In this document: piece after piece, positions 1-7,097 of the stretch
Numbering within the stretch: the first letter of the stretch is position 1
How the letters are laid out: every line of letters starts with the position of its first letter
Origin: WLNJ01 sp037131165
GTDB lineage: Bacteria > Actinomycetota > Thermoleophilia > Solirubrobacterales > Solirubrobacteraceae
Direction: 5' to 3'
DNA length: 33,742 nt
NCBI GenBank assembly: GCA_037131165.1
Contig: JBAXRO010000016.1
Location: 1-33,742 of the forward strand
Notes under the pieces: generated by a model
Told to the model about the DNA's origin: nothing
What the model saw: only the letters and a program-made list of their open reading frames with translations
The model's database searches: none
Position numbers and translations under genes: made by a program

Positions 1-594
1 AACGCCGGCAGGCTCTGGGTCGATGGCGCGCTGGTCGGCTATCGCCAGGCCGGGGAGAAGCTCCACCAGATGCCTGAGAAGGACATCGCCAAGGCGCGCG
101 CGAGCATCGGCATGGTCTTCCAGCGGTTCAACCTCTTCCCCAACCTGACTGCGGAGCAGAACATCATGCTTGCCCCGGTGAAGGTGCTCGGACTCGGCAA
201 GGATGAGGTGCGCGAGCGGGCTCAGGGCCTGCTCGACCGGGTCGGACTCGGCGACCGGGGTGGTTCCTACCCGGCCCAGTTGTCCGGCGGCCAGCAGCAG
301 CGGGTGGCGATCGCCCGGGCGCTTGCGATGCAACCGAAACTGATGCTGTTCGACGAGCCGACCTCGGCTCTCGACCCCGAGCTCGTGGGGGAGGTCCTCG
401 CCGTGATGAAGGGTCTCGCATCGGAGGGCATGACGATGCTCGTCGTGACCCATGAGATCGGGTTCGCGAAGAGCGCTGCGGACACGGTGGTGTTCATGGA
501 CGAGGGAGTGATCGTCGAGTCCGGACCACCCGGAGCGGTGCTCGACAACCCCAATCATGAGCGGACGAAGGCCTTCCTGACCGAGGTCTCCTGA
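1..594 (+). CDS. Polar amino acid ABC transporter, ATP-binding subunit (5'-truncated)
   Basis: The gene is open from the first base of the window, so its N-terminus with the Walker A motif lies outside. Visible in order are the Q-loop (GMVFQRFNLFP), the ABC signature and Walker B in one block (LSGGQQQRVAIARAL, then LMLFDEPTSALDPE), and the switch histidine in VVTHE. The FNLFPNLT stretch and the ending with ERTKAFL are typical of the GlnQ/HisP/ArtP group of polar amino acid importers, where this subunit hydrolyses ATP on the cytoplasmic face of the membrane. The matching permease and binding protein should lie upstream, outside the window. The exact substrate cannot be read from this subunit. 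Family assignment is very secure. Confidence 0.95.
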   Translation, partial: NAGRLWVDGALVGYRQAGEKLHQMPEKDIAKARASIGMVFQRFNLFPNLTAEQNIMLAPVKVLGLGKDEVRERAQGLLDRVGLGDRGGSYPAQLSGGQQQRVAIARALAMQPKLMLFDEPTSALDPELVGEVLAVMKGLASEGMTMLVVTHEIGFAKSAADTVVFMDEGVIVESGPPGAVLDNPNHERTKAFLTEVS

Positions 595-673
595 ACGGGC
601 TCGACCGACCGGCGACCGGTATGGCGGCATCGGTGTGTCGTCGGCGGGCGTCGGCGTCCGTAAGATCAGATCC

Positions 674-1066
674 ATGGCACAGCGCCTCCGGCCGCTTTTC
701 GATCAGATCGTGATCAAGGAGCTCGAACCCGACAGGGTTCGCCGCTCGGGCCTGCTCGTGCCCCCCGGGACGAATGAACCGCCGCCCCAGGAGGGAATCG
801 TGCTGGCGACCGGACCCGGGACCGACTGGTGGGAATCGGCCGGCTTGAAGATGCCGGTGCAGGTCGGCGATCACGTGGTCTTCCCGGCCAGTGCCGGGGT
901 CTGGGTCGAGGTCGACGAAGAGAGGCTGCTCGTCTGTCGCGTCGGCCAGCTCCTCGGAGTCCTCGACGAGGCCGGGGAATGCCGGGCCTGTGCCGACCGA
1001 GCCCTCGCCGAGGGCGAATCGTGCCCGGAGTGCGGTCGGACCGCGGCTCCAAGCCGCCGCGACTGA
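674..1066 (+). CDS. GroES-like co-chaperonin with C-terminal four-Cys knuckle
   Basis: A 130-aa protein starting with RLRPLFDQIVIKELEPD, the usual first strand of the Cpn10 barrel. The mobile-loop region (residues about 24-36) and the VQVGDHVVFP strand (about 62-71) are also typical. Canonical GroES is about 95-100 aa; this one adds about 30 residues with C103-x2-C106 and C117-x2-C120, a probable zinc-binding knuckle. ATG 674 was chosen because the Cpn10 fold begins right after it; an in-frame GTG at 635 would add 13 unrelated residues. No groEL is adjacent, so this is probably an accessory GroES paralogue rather than the main groES. Whether it works with a chaperonin is unknown. Confidence 0.82.
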   Translation: MAQRLRPLFDQIVIKELEPDRVRRSGLLVPPGTNEPPPQEGIVLATGPGTDWWESAGLKMPVQVGDHVVFPASAGVWVEVDEERLLVCRVGQLLGVLDEAGECRACADRALAEGESCPECGRTAAPSRRD

Positions 1067-1107
1067 TCACTTTTTCGGAAATTGCGGGGTGGTTGGATGG
1101 AGGCCCC

Positions 1108-1135
1108 TTGCGCTGCTCGGTCGGGCGTGTAGTTT
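1108..1135 (+). promoter_or_regulatory. Candidate promoter for the aminopeptidase leader
   Basis: TTGCGC (1108-1113) and TAGTTT (1130-1135) are separated by 16 bp and resemble housekeeping -35 and -10 boxes. Transcription would begin near 1142, giving a leader of about 170 nt before the aminopeptidase start codon. Called by eye only. Confidence 0.4.
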
Positions 1136-1141
1136 GGTCAG

Positions 1142-1312
1142 TGCGACGCGGGAACGGACCGCGAAGAGCGAAGCCCAGGGGCGCAAGGGCTCGCCACTCA
1201 GCCGCCGAGGAAGCCGAAAGGCAGCCACGGAGGGCAGAGTCCCCGAAACGGTCCGAACTCGCGTCGCCTCGTTTCGTGACTGCCCGGTGCGAGGACCGCT
1301 AGGTTCACGTCC
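1142..1312 (+). promoter_or_regulatory. Structured 5' leader of the aminopeptidase gene (possible cis-regulatory RNA)
   Basis: The stretch has no convincing coding frame but contains a run of local stems: CGCGG/CCGCG (1147-1151 with 1159-1163), AGCCC/GGGCT (1172-1176 with 1187-1191), a GNRA-type hairpin GCC-GAAA-GGC (1213-1222), and CGAAACG/CGTTTCG (1244-1250 with 1270-1276). Purine-rich unpaired segments lie between the stems. I compared it from memory with cobalamin, SAM, T-box, c-di-GMP, c-di-AMP, SRP and RNase P signatures and found no match. It may be an unrecognised regulatory leader or just GC-rich DNA that folds by chance. Confidence 0.35.
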
Positions 1313-2518
1313 ATGGACCCGAACCGCGAGAGGCTCGAAGCGCTCGCCGACCTGACGGTTCGCTTCGCCGCGAACGTCCAGCCCGGTCAGGTACTTGCGA
1401 TCGGTGCCGAGCTGGGCAAGGAGGAACTCGTCCGCGCCCTTGCCGACTCGGCCTACCGCGAGGGAGCGAAGTTCGTCGACGTCGCCTGGTTCGACCCGCA
1501 TGTCAAGCGCTCGCGGATCCTCCACTCCGACCCCGGGACGCTCGGCTTCGTCCCCCCTTGGTACGGGCAGCGGGCACTGGCGATCGGTGAGAATCGCTGC
1601 GCCCGGATCGGACTGACGGGACCGGTCGAACCGCACCTGTTCGACGATCTTGATCCATCGCTCGTTGGTCGCGACCAGCTCCCCTTCGTCGCCGAGAACG
1701 GAAAGGTGGTCTCCGAGCGGACGACCAACTGGACGGCCATCCCGTGCCCGACCCCCGGCTGGGCCGAACTCTGCTTCCCCGACCTCGATCCCGATGCTGC
1801 GCTCGACCGCCTCTGGGCCGAGGTTGCCCACATCTGCAGGCTCGACGAGCCTGACCCGGTGGCGGCCTGGGGTGAGCGGATGGACCTCTTGGAAGGGGTG
1901 GGGGCGCGCCTTGGAGCGATCGGCCCGTCGGCGCTTCGCTTCCGTGGCCCGGGTACCGACCTCGAGGTGGGGCTGCTGCCCAGCTCCCAGTGGATCGCAG
2001 CGCGGTTCAGTCGGGACGACGGCCTCGTCCACATGGCGAACATGCCGTCCGAGGAGATATTCACGACCCCTGATCCGCGGCGGGTCAGCGGGGTTGTCAG
2101 GGCAACCAAGCCGCTCGTCGCGGCAGGCACGCTGGTCGAGGGGCTCGAGGTCGAGTTCGAAGACGGGCGGGCAGTCCGGATCGACGCCGACCGTGGGGCC
2201 GGCGCGCTCCGCTCGATCGCGGAGAGGGACGAAGGAGCCTGCCGTCTGGGGGAAGTCGCCCTCGTTGACGGTGGCGGCCGGATCGGACCGCTTGGCCATC
2301 CGTTCTACGACACCCTGCTCGACGAGAACGCAGCCAGTCACATTGCGATCGGCAGCGCCTACGGCTTCGCGGTCAGCGACGAGGCCGACCAGGAACTGGC
2401 AAACCGGTCGGGGGTGCACGTGGACTTCATGATCGGAAGCGAGCAGGTCGAGGTCCATGCCGTTGACTCCGAAGGCGTTGAGACACCCGTGCTCGTGGGC
2501 GGTGCCTGTCAGGTCTGA
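1313..2518 (+). CDS. M29-family metallo-aminopeptidase
   Basis: A 401-aa cytoplasmic aminopeptidase of the AmpS/PepS (thermophilic metalloprotease, M29) family, which removes N-terminal residues from peptides with a two-metal centre. The length is normal. Characteristic blocks are TNWTAIPCPTPGWAELCFP (139-157), the FRGPGTDLEVGL strand (210-221), NMPSEEIFTTP (243-253), FYDTLLDENAASHIAIGSAY (331-350) and HVDFMIGS (369-376). The expected metal and catalytic residues are present as E248, E314, H343, Y350, H369 and D371, with the family's 66- and 29-residue spacings. There is no signal peptide. The start is the ATG directly before the DPNRERLEALADLTV helix. A structured leader precedes it. It stands alone and its physiological substrates are unknown. 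Confidence 0.92.
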   Translation: MDPNRERLEALADLTVRFAANVQPGQVLAIGAELGKEELVRALADSAYREGAKFVDVAWFDPHVKRSRILHSDPGTLGFVPPWYGQRALAIGENRCARIGLTGPVEPHLFDDLDPSLVGRDQLPFVAENGKVVSERTTNWTAIPCPTPGWAELCFPDLDPDAALDRLWAEVAHICRLDEPDPVAAWGERMDLLEGVGARLGAIGPSALRFRGPGTDLEVGLLPSSQWIAARFSRDDGLVHMANMPSEEIFTTPDPRRVSGVVRATKPLVAAGTLVEGLEVEFEDGRAVRIDADRGAGALRSIAERDEGACRLGEVALVDGGGRIGPLGHPFYDTLLDENAASHIAIGSAYGFAVSDEADQELANRSGVHVDFMIGSEQVEVHAVDSEGVETPVLVGGACQV

Positions 2519-2554
2519 AGCGCCAAGTTCCCGCAAACCGCTTTCGGTTATGGC

Positions 2555-2600
2555 CACTTGAGGTTAAGCCCCTTAAAGTGATGATTGATGATTCACTTGA
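2555..2600. promoter_or_regulatory. Inverted-repeat cluster upstream of the MarR gene (candidate operator)
   Basis: CACTT at 2555-2559 faces AAGTG at 2576-2580, and AAGTGA at 2576-2581 faces TCACTT at 2593-2598, so the middle half-site is shared by two imperfect palindromes. CACTTGA is also repeated directly at 2555 and 2594. The AT-rich block stands out from its GC-rich surroundings and lies 28-73 bp before the MarR start, a normal place for autoregulation. Inferred only. Confidence 0.45.
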
Positions 2601-2627
2601 CGGAGCCGAACGGGAGTCGGCGCTGCG

Positions 2628-3113
2628 ATGGAGCCAGTTGAACCTGTTCCAAGGGCTTTCGGAGGACACCCCGACCGGTCGATCGTGCCCGACCTGATCC
2701 GTGCGGCTGAGCGGGCCGAGTCCGTGATTTCGGCTGCCCTGATCTCGGTGGGGGCGCCGCACCTCCGCGACCTCGCAGTCCTCGACGAGATCAAGCGAAG
2801 CGGAGCGGCCGGAGTCCGGACCAATCAGCTAGCCACCCGCGTCGGTGCCAGCACGAGCCGGATCGCACATCACCTCAAGAGCCTCGAGTCCCGCGGCCTG
2901 GCTAGTCGGCGTCCGCACGACACCGATGGGCGAGGTGTGGTCATCCACCTCACCGACAAGGGGCGTCGCACCCTCGCCAAGGGAGTAGCGGCGCTCGACC
3001 GCCTGACGGCGAATCAGCTGGAGGAGCTTCGCGGTCAGCTACCGGTCGAGGCGTTGAGGGCAGCTCACATGACCCTCATGGCAGAGCTGACCAATTCAGC
3101 CTCGCGGCGCTGA
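2628..3113 (+). CDS. MarR-family transcriptional regulator
   Basis: A 161-aa winged helix-turn-helix regulator. The core runs from HLRDLAVLDEIKRSG (helix 2) through the recognition helix region VRTNQLATRVGASTSRIAHHLKSLESRGL to the beta wing, RRPHDTDGRGVVIHLTDKGRR, which is the classic MarR layout. The N- and C-terminal helices would form the dimer. GGGAG lies 11 bp before the ATG. It is transcribed toward the tRNA gene and away from the aminopeptidase without overlap, so no target gene is implied other than itself through the inverted repeats upstream. No ligand-binding cysteine signature is visible, so the inducer is unknown. Confidence 0.88.
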   Translation: MEPVEPVPRAFGGHPDRSIVPDLIRAAERAESVISAALISVGAPHLRDLAVLDEIKRSGAAGVRTNQLATRVGASTSRIAHHLKSLESRGLASRRPHDTDGRGVVIHLTDKGRRTLAKGVAALDRLTANQLEELRGQLPVEALRAAHMTLMAELTNSASRR

Positions 3114-3183
3114 GCGGTGATCGCCCGCTCCGGGGCTTGGGGAGGATGCCCGGATCGCGCCATCGCTAGGCTTCGATCTCCAA

Positions 3184-3273
3184 GGAGAGGTGCCGGAGCG
3201 GTTGAACGGGCACGATTGGAAATCGTGTAACGGGGGTTGACCTCGTTCGAGGGTTCGAATCCCTCTCTCTCCG
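3184..3273 (+). tRNA. tRNA-Ser (anticodon GGA)
   Basis: A 90-nt class II tRNA. Acceptor strand GGAGAGG (3184-3190) pairs with TCTCTCC (3266-3272), with one G-U, followed by discriminator G3273. The anticodon stem CACGA/TCGTG carries loop TTGGAAA with GGA at 3218-3220, reading UCC and UCU. A long variable arm follows, as expected for serine. The T arm is GAGGG-TTCGAAT-CCCTC (3249-3265). CCA is not encoded. The T arm and 3' end are copied in the DNA just downstream. Confidence 0.96.
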
Positions 3274-3316
3274 CTTCGCAGCGCCCACGCGGTTCGCGGG
3301 ATTCGAACCCTCGAAC
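3245..3316. repeat. Perfect 19-bp inverted repeat of the tRNA T arm
   Basis: The tRNA segment 3245-3263 (the T arm core with TTCGAA) recurs as its exact reverse complement at 3298-3316, 34 bp downstream. A transcript reading through the tRNA end could fold the T arm into a competing 19-bp hairpin. Confidence 0.9.
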
Positions 3317-3460
3317 TTGGGCTGATCATGTGGCCGCGCCTGCGGCGCGGCCCGGAGGGTTGTTGTTGGTGGTCACGCCTGCGGCGCGACCCGCCTCTCT
3401 CTCCGCTTCGCAGCGCCCACGCGGTTCGCGGGATTCGAGCCCTCGAACTTGGGCTGATCA
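3262..3460. repeat. 67-bp direct repeat copying the tRNA-Ser 3' end
   Basis: Bases 3262-3328 and 3394-3460 are identical except for A3307 versus G3439; the offset is 132 bp. Each copy begins with the last 12 bases of the tRNA gene and includes the inverted T-arm segment. The second copy ends exactly at the stop codon of the minus-strand hydrolase gene. Copies of a tRNA 3' end are what site-specific integration leaves behind, but the DNA between them is only 65 bp and encodes nothing, so a local duplication is equally likely. Confidence 0.9.
3332..3352. terminator. GC hairpin between the tRNA and the hydrolase gene
   Basis: GGCCGCGCC (3332-3340) and GGCGCGGCC (3344-3352) form a perfect 9-bp stem with a 3-nt loop. 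There is no T tract. It sits between convergent genes and may end transcripts from either side. A weaker related element, CGCCTGCGGCGCG, recurs near 3377-3389. Confidence 0.45.
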
Positions 3461-5602
3461 GGGGGCCGGATCCCACCCGCCGATGCCGCACGGCTTGCCG
3501 CCGCAGCCGCTCGGCAGGACGCCGGTGCGGACGTAGGTGCTCACGATCCGCCTGATCTCCGCTGAGTCACCGCCGACTCCGTGCGGGTCTTGGCCGAACG
3601 CGGGCGGCTCGTTGCCAACCGGGGGCGGAGGCGTGCCCTTGCAGCCCTTGCCCGTGCCCTTGCACGGGTCCGTCGCGACAGTCGGATTGAGGACGGCGCA
3701 GGCCAGGAGGTTGCAGTCGAGCGGTCTGGCGGGGCCGGTGTCCATCATCAGCATGGCGTTACCGCTGATGTCGACCGAGCCACCGTTGGTGATGCCCCAG
3801 AACCAGTTGAACGGTCCGCCTCGACCAGTGCTGATGGCGGGCGTGCGCAGCTTCGCGCCGATCGTCCTCGCGTAGACCTCGGCTGCGAGGTTGCTGACCT
3901 GATGGTCGCCGAAGGCCGGCAGCAGCAGCACGCTGTTGGTCGGGGTGTTCGGGAGCGGGGCCCGTCCGATGTGCTGCGCGTAGCCGTTGCCCTCGCCTCG
4001 ATCCCAGAGCTGTTGGATCAGGGCCATGATCAGCGGGCGAACCTTGCTGTCCCTCGGGTAGTTCTGGTAGAGGATCGAGCCGTAGTCCGGCCAGTCGATC
4101 GACCGGTCGAGCAGAGTCGAGTAGTTGATTCCCGGAACGCCCAGCGATCCCCACCGGAAGTCCGGCGCCACGGCCATCGTCGCGCCGCCGAGGATGCCGC
4201 CTTGGCTGTCGCCGCTGTACCCGGCTTGGCCGCTGAGGACCGACTCGCCTTCGAACTGGAATGCCGGGCTGGAAGCCAGCCCATTCGGGTGTATCAGGGC
4301 CCGACCGAGGAACAGGAAGTTCAGGTGCGCCTGCTGCAAGCGGTCAGGCAGCATCTTGAAGTTCGACAGGTTCGGGAGGATGCCGATGCCGATCGTCAAG
4401 AGGTCGTTGCTCGACATCCCCTGCCAGTCGAGGCCGCAGAAGATGTTCTTGTAGTCGAAGCCAGCCTTGAGGTATGCGTCGTTGCCGGTGATCGCCTCGT
4501 AGTTGCCGAGCAGGCCGTGGCCGTAGACGAAGGCGAACGCCTTCTCCTTGACGATCGTGCCCTCGGCGACGCTCCGCGGGATGTTGCAGACGAACGGGAC
4601 CTTGTTGACGTTCCCGGGGATCTGGGTCGGAAGGCCGGTCGTGGGGCTGAGGTTCAGCGTGGTCGCGACTCCGCAGCCGGACTTCTTCAGGTAGCACGGG
4701 ACGTCGATCGTGCCGTACACGCGGCGGCTCAGGTACTGGTTCTGCTGTTCCGTGTAGTCACGCGTACGGGCCTCGTCGATTGTGAAGGTCGGCGAGTTGC
4801 CTTGGACCACGCGATCCCTGAGGTTGGTGTCACCGAGCTTCGCGAACGCGTCGTCGCGTATCGCGACAAGACGACTCGTCAGGCTCTCCCTGCTTGCGAC
4901 TGTGAAGGCCCAAGCGCGGTAGATGCTGCTGCGGCTTATGCCTGCCCTGCTGGTGGCCTTGAAGATCGCTTCGAACTCGGCCTTGCGCTTGGCCAGCGTG
5001 CCGGTTGCCCGCTTGTCGCGCAGCTTCTTGAAGTCGCTGCTCGGTGCGATCGCGCCGCCCGAGGCCGTCTTCATGTTGCGGAGGGCGACGACGTAGGTCC
5101 GGCCCTCGGTGAAGTTGACCAGCGGCCGCAGGATCAGCGATTGGTTCGACACTGAATCGGCAATCAAGTCGAGCTCTCCGTAGATCGGGTGGCGCTTGCC
5201 GGTTGTCGTGTCGATCACGACCGCTCCGGCATCCAGCTTCGAGTAGTCCTGCGGGGCGGTTACGGGAGCGATCTTGCTCCTGACGAGGTCGACCCCCGGG
5301 ACGTAGGTGACGAGCATCGAGCCTGGGCTGAACCCGTCGAGCAGGTTCCACTCTGCCGGGTCGACCGTGACGCCGGCCTTGTTGACGGGGAGGCCCGCAC
5401 TCGGCAGGGCGAGCAATCGCTTCGTCGGGGTCTTGCTGCTCCCCTTCGTGAAGAAGTTGTTGGGGTACGGCAGCATGCAGCCAGCCGGATCGGTCGTGTC
5501 GCAACCCGCTGCGCTCGCCGTGCCCGGTGAGCCGACGACGAGTCCGACGGCGATCGCTGTACCGGCAATAAGCGCGCGGAGGCGCCGTGTTCTCAGCATC
5601 AT
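3458..5602 (-). CDS. Secreted alpha/beta-hydrolase (lipase/esterase-like)
   Basis: A 714-aa exported serine hydrolase. The start at 5602 follows GGGAGGGGAGAG and begins a clear signal peptide (MMLRTRRLR, a hydrophobic core, then an ASAA cleavage region); a longer frame extends to 5749 but lacks a signal and would overlap the kinase gene. A GHGLLG block fits the oxyanion region and GDSQGG at about residue 466 is the nucleophile elbow. An acid/histidine candidate lies in FGDHQ (about 565-569). The N-terminal 350 residues resemble the Ig-like domain found before such lipases. Many paired cysteines suit an extracellular enzyme. It lies 49 bp behind the histidine kinase gene in the same direction, so co-transcription is likely. 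The substrate is unknown. Confidence 0.75.
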   Translation of the reverse strand: MMLRTRRLRALIAGTAIAVGLVVGSPGTASAAGCDTTDPAGCMLPYPNNFFTKGSSKTPTKRLLALPSAGLPVNKAGVTVDPAEWNLLDGFSPGSMLVTYVPGVDLVRSKIAPVTAPQDYSKLDAGAVVIDTTTGKRHPIYGELDLIADSVSNQSLILRPLVNFTEGRTYVVALRNMKTASGGAIAPSSDFKKLRDKRATGTLAKRKAEFEAIFKATSRAGISRSSIYRAWAFTVASRESLTSRLVAIRDDAFAKLGDTNLRDRVVQGNSPTFTIDEARTRDYTEQQNQYLSRRVYGTIDVPCYLKKSGCGVATTLNLSPTTGLPTQIPGNVNKVPFVCNIPRSVAEGTIVKEKAFAFVYGHGLLGNYEAITGNDAYLKAGFDYKNIFCGLDWQGMSSNDLLTIGIGILPNLSNFKMLPDRLQQAHLNFLFLGRALIHPNGLASSPAFQFEGESVLSGQAGYSGDSQGGILGGATMAVAPDFRWGSLGVPGINYSTLLDRSIDWPDYGSILYQNYPRDSKVRPLIMALIQQLWDRGEGNGYAQHIGRAPLPNTPTNSVLLLPAFGDHQVSNLAAEVYARTIGAKLRTPAISTGRGGPFNWFWGITNGGSVDISGNAMLMMDTGPARPLDCNLLACAVLNPTVATDPCKGTGKGCKGTPPPPVGNEPPAFGQDPHGVGGDSAEIRRIVSTYVRTGVLPSGCGGKPCGIGGWDPAP

Positions 5603-5651
5603 CAGTCTCTCCCCTCCCGTGGAAACGACTCTGTAAGCGAGGTGGAAGGTA

Positions 5652-7097
5652 CTACTGATCGCCGCGGTTTGCGGCATAAGTGAAGCCGACGATCGCGCCG
5701 CCGCCTTCCCGTTCCCGCACGAACGCGCGGCCCCCGTGGACTTCGGCAACCTGGCTGACTATCGAGAGTCCGAGCCCCGATCCGGCTGTGTTTCGCGCCT
5801 CGACCGAGCGGTGGAATCGCTCGAAGACGAGTTCACGTTCGTCCTCCGGGATCCCGGGTCCGCGGTCGGCGACTTCGATCGAGTCGCCGGTGAGGGTCAG
5901 CTCGATCGGGCCGCCCGATCGGTCGAACTTGGCGGCGTTGTCGAGCAGGTTGGTCACGGCCCGTTCAAGGCCCCTCGGACGACCTTCGATCGTTACCGGC
6001 TCGGCGTGTACTTCGACAGCCCGACCGGAGCGACGGGCGGTGCGCTCCGCAGCCCGGCTGACGAGCCTCGCGAGATCGACGCTTCGGACCGGTTCGGAAT
6101 CGCTCCCGACGCTCAGCTCCACGAGCTCGTCGACGAGGGTTGCCATCTCCGACGTCTCCGAGCGAAGGTCTGACAGAAGCGCCGTGCGCTGCTCCTCGTC
6201 GAGCCTGTCGAACCGGTCGAGCACGGCGATGTTGGTGCGCATGCTCGTCAGCGGTGTCCGCAATTCGTGGCCCGCGTCCTGAACGAGCCTCTGCTGCTGT
6301 TCCTGCGAGCGGGCCAGCGAGGCCAGCATCTGCGACAGCGCCCTCCCGAGGCGCCCGATCTCGTCGCTGCCGGAAACTGAGATCTCGGCGTCCGGCTGGC
6401 CGGTTACCGAGACCCGCTCGGTGGCTTTCGTCAGGTGCTCGAGCGAGGAGGTCGCCCGCCTCGCCAGCAGCAGTCCGACGAGCACCGACGCGACGATCAC
6501 CCCGACGGTGATCAGCAGCAGCCGGCGCAGGAGGTCGTTGAGCGTCTCCGATGTCTCCTCGATGCTGCGCGCCACCTGAACGGCCCCACCGCCGGCGATC
6601 GGTGCGATCGCCAGCTGGACCTCGGTCCCCGCCGGCTTGAGCTCGGCGGTTCGAGTCGTTGCCCTCGCCGGCACCCCCGAGGCCGCGAGATCCAGATCGG
6701 TGCGGCTTACCGGCAACTTGATCCCGTCGACTGCGACCGCCGTGCCGTCGCGGGCGAGGGTCTGGATGATGAAGAGGCGGTTGAGGGCCGGGTCTTCACC
6801 CGGTTCGTCGCCGCCGAGGGGCGGGCCTTCGCCTGCCAGTGGGCCGCCACGAGGCGGGCCGACCGGGGGAAGCTCGCGGCCGCGCTCGCGACTGTCGTCG
6901 AGCGAGCGATCGCCCAGGTCGCCTGCCCTCGCTCGGCTGAGTGCACCGGCGGCGCGTTCCGCCCGGTTGGCGACCGAGTCATCAATTTGCGCGAGCAGCT
7001 GGTTACGGGTCGCCAAGTAGCCGACCGCGCTGGCGGCGAGCGCCGCGCATGCGGCGAGCAGGCCGAGGATCAGCGAGAACTTCCAGCGCAGGCTCAC
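5652..7097 (-). CDS. Sensor histidine kinase (MprB-like)
   Basis: A 481-aa membrane sensor. TM1 is at residues 7-30, an extracytoplasmic region rich in Gly/Pro/Asp follows to about 180, then TM2, HAMP, and the HisKA box AGHELRTPLTSMRTNIAVL with phospho-acceptor H277. The ATPase has the N box (NLLDNAAKF), G1 (DRGPGIPEDE) and G2 (GSGLGLSIVSQVAEVHGG). The GTG start overlaps the regulator stop by 4 bp (GTGA), so translation is coupled. The partner is the OmpR-type regulator upstream. The domain order and regulator similarity recall mycobacterial MprAB, which responds to envelope stress, but the signal here is unknown. The acidic, glycine-rich sensor loop could bind a metal; that is speculation. 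Confidence 0.93.
   Translation of the reverse strand: MSLRWKFSLILGLLAACAALAASAVGYLATRNQLLAQIDDSVANRAERAAGALSRARAGDLGDRSLDDSRERGRELPPVGPPRGGPLAGEGPPLGGDEPGEDPALNRLFIIQTLARDGTAVAVDGIKLPVSRTDLDLAASGVPARATTRTAELKPAGTEVQLAIAPIAGGGAVQVARSIEETSETLNDLLRRLLLITVGVIVASVLVGLLLARRATSSLEHLTKATERVSVTGQPDAEISVSGSDEIGRLGRALSQMLASLARSQEQQQRLVQDAGHELRTPLTSMRTNIAVLDRFDRLDEEQRTALLSDLRSETSEMATLVDELVELSVGSDSEPVRSVDLARLVSRAAERTARRSGRAVEVHAEPVTIEGRPRGLERAVTNLLDNAAKFDRSGGPIELTLTGDSIEVADRGPGIPEDERELVFERFHRSVEARNTAGSGLGLSIVSQVAEVHGGRAFVREREGGGAIVGFTYAANRGDQ

Noticed and set aside
1142..1312. Known riboswitch or RNA (cobalamin, SAM, T-box, c-di-GMP, c-di-AMP, SRP RNA, RNase P)
   Set aside because: None of the conserved core sequences I know for these classes is present, although several stems are.
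1067..2557. Long open frame (496 codons) on the minus strand
   Set aside because: It is antisense to the M29 aminopeptidase, whose plus frame has complete family motifs and metal ligands. Long antisense frames are expected at this GC content.
2581..2697. Short 38-codon frame starting at ATG 2581 as an alternative MarR start or leader peptide
   Set aside because: It is in another frame, has no ribosome site of its own and overlaps the MarR N-terminus; probably chance.
3262..3460. Prophage or integrative element attachment pair (attL/attR)
   Set aside because: The repeats copy a tRNA 3' end, but only 65 bp lie between them and no integrase or cargo is present, so an integrated element is not supported.
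3096..3491. Minus-strand frame containing ERGIRTLERG
   Set aside because: This peptide is a well-known false protein produced by translating tRNA T-arm sequence; it comes from the repeats after tRNA-Ser.
3581..5155. 524-codon plus-strand frame
   Set aside because: Antisense to the secreted hydrolase; no domain, signal or ribosome site, and the minus frame has a signal peptide and GDSQGG.
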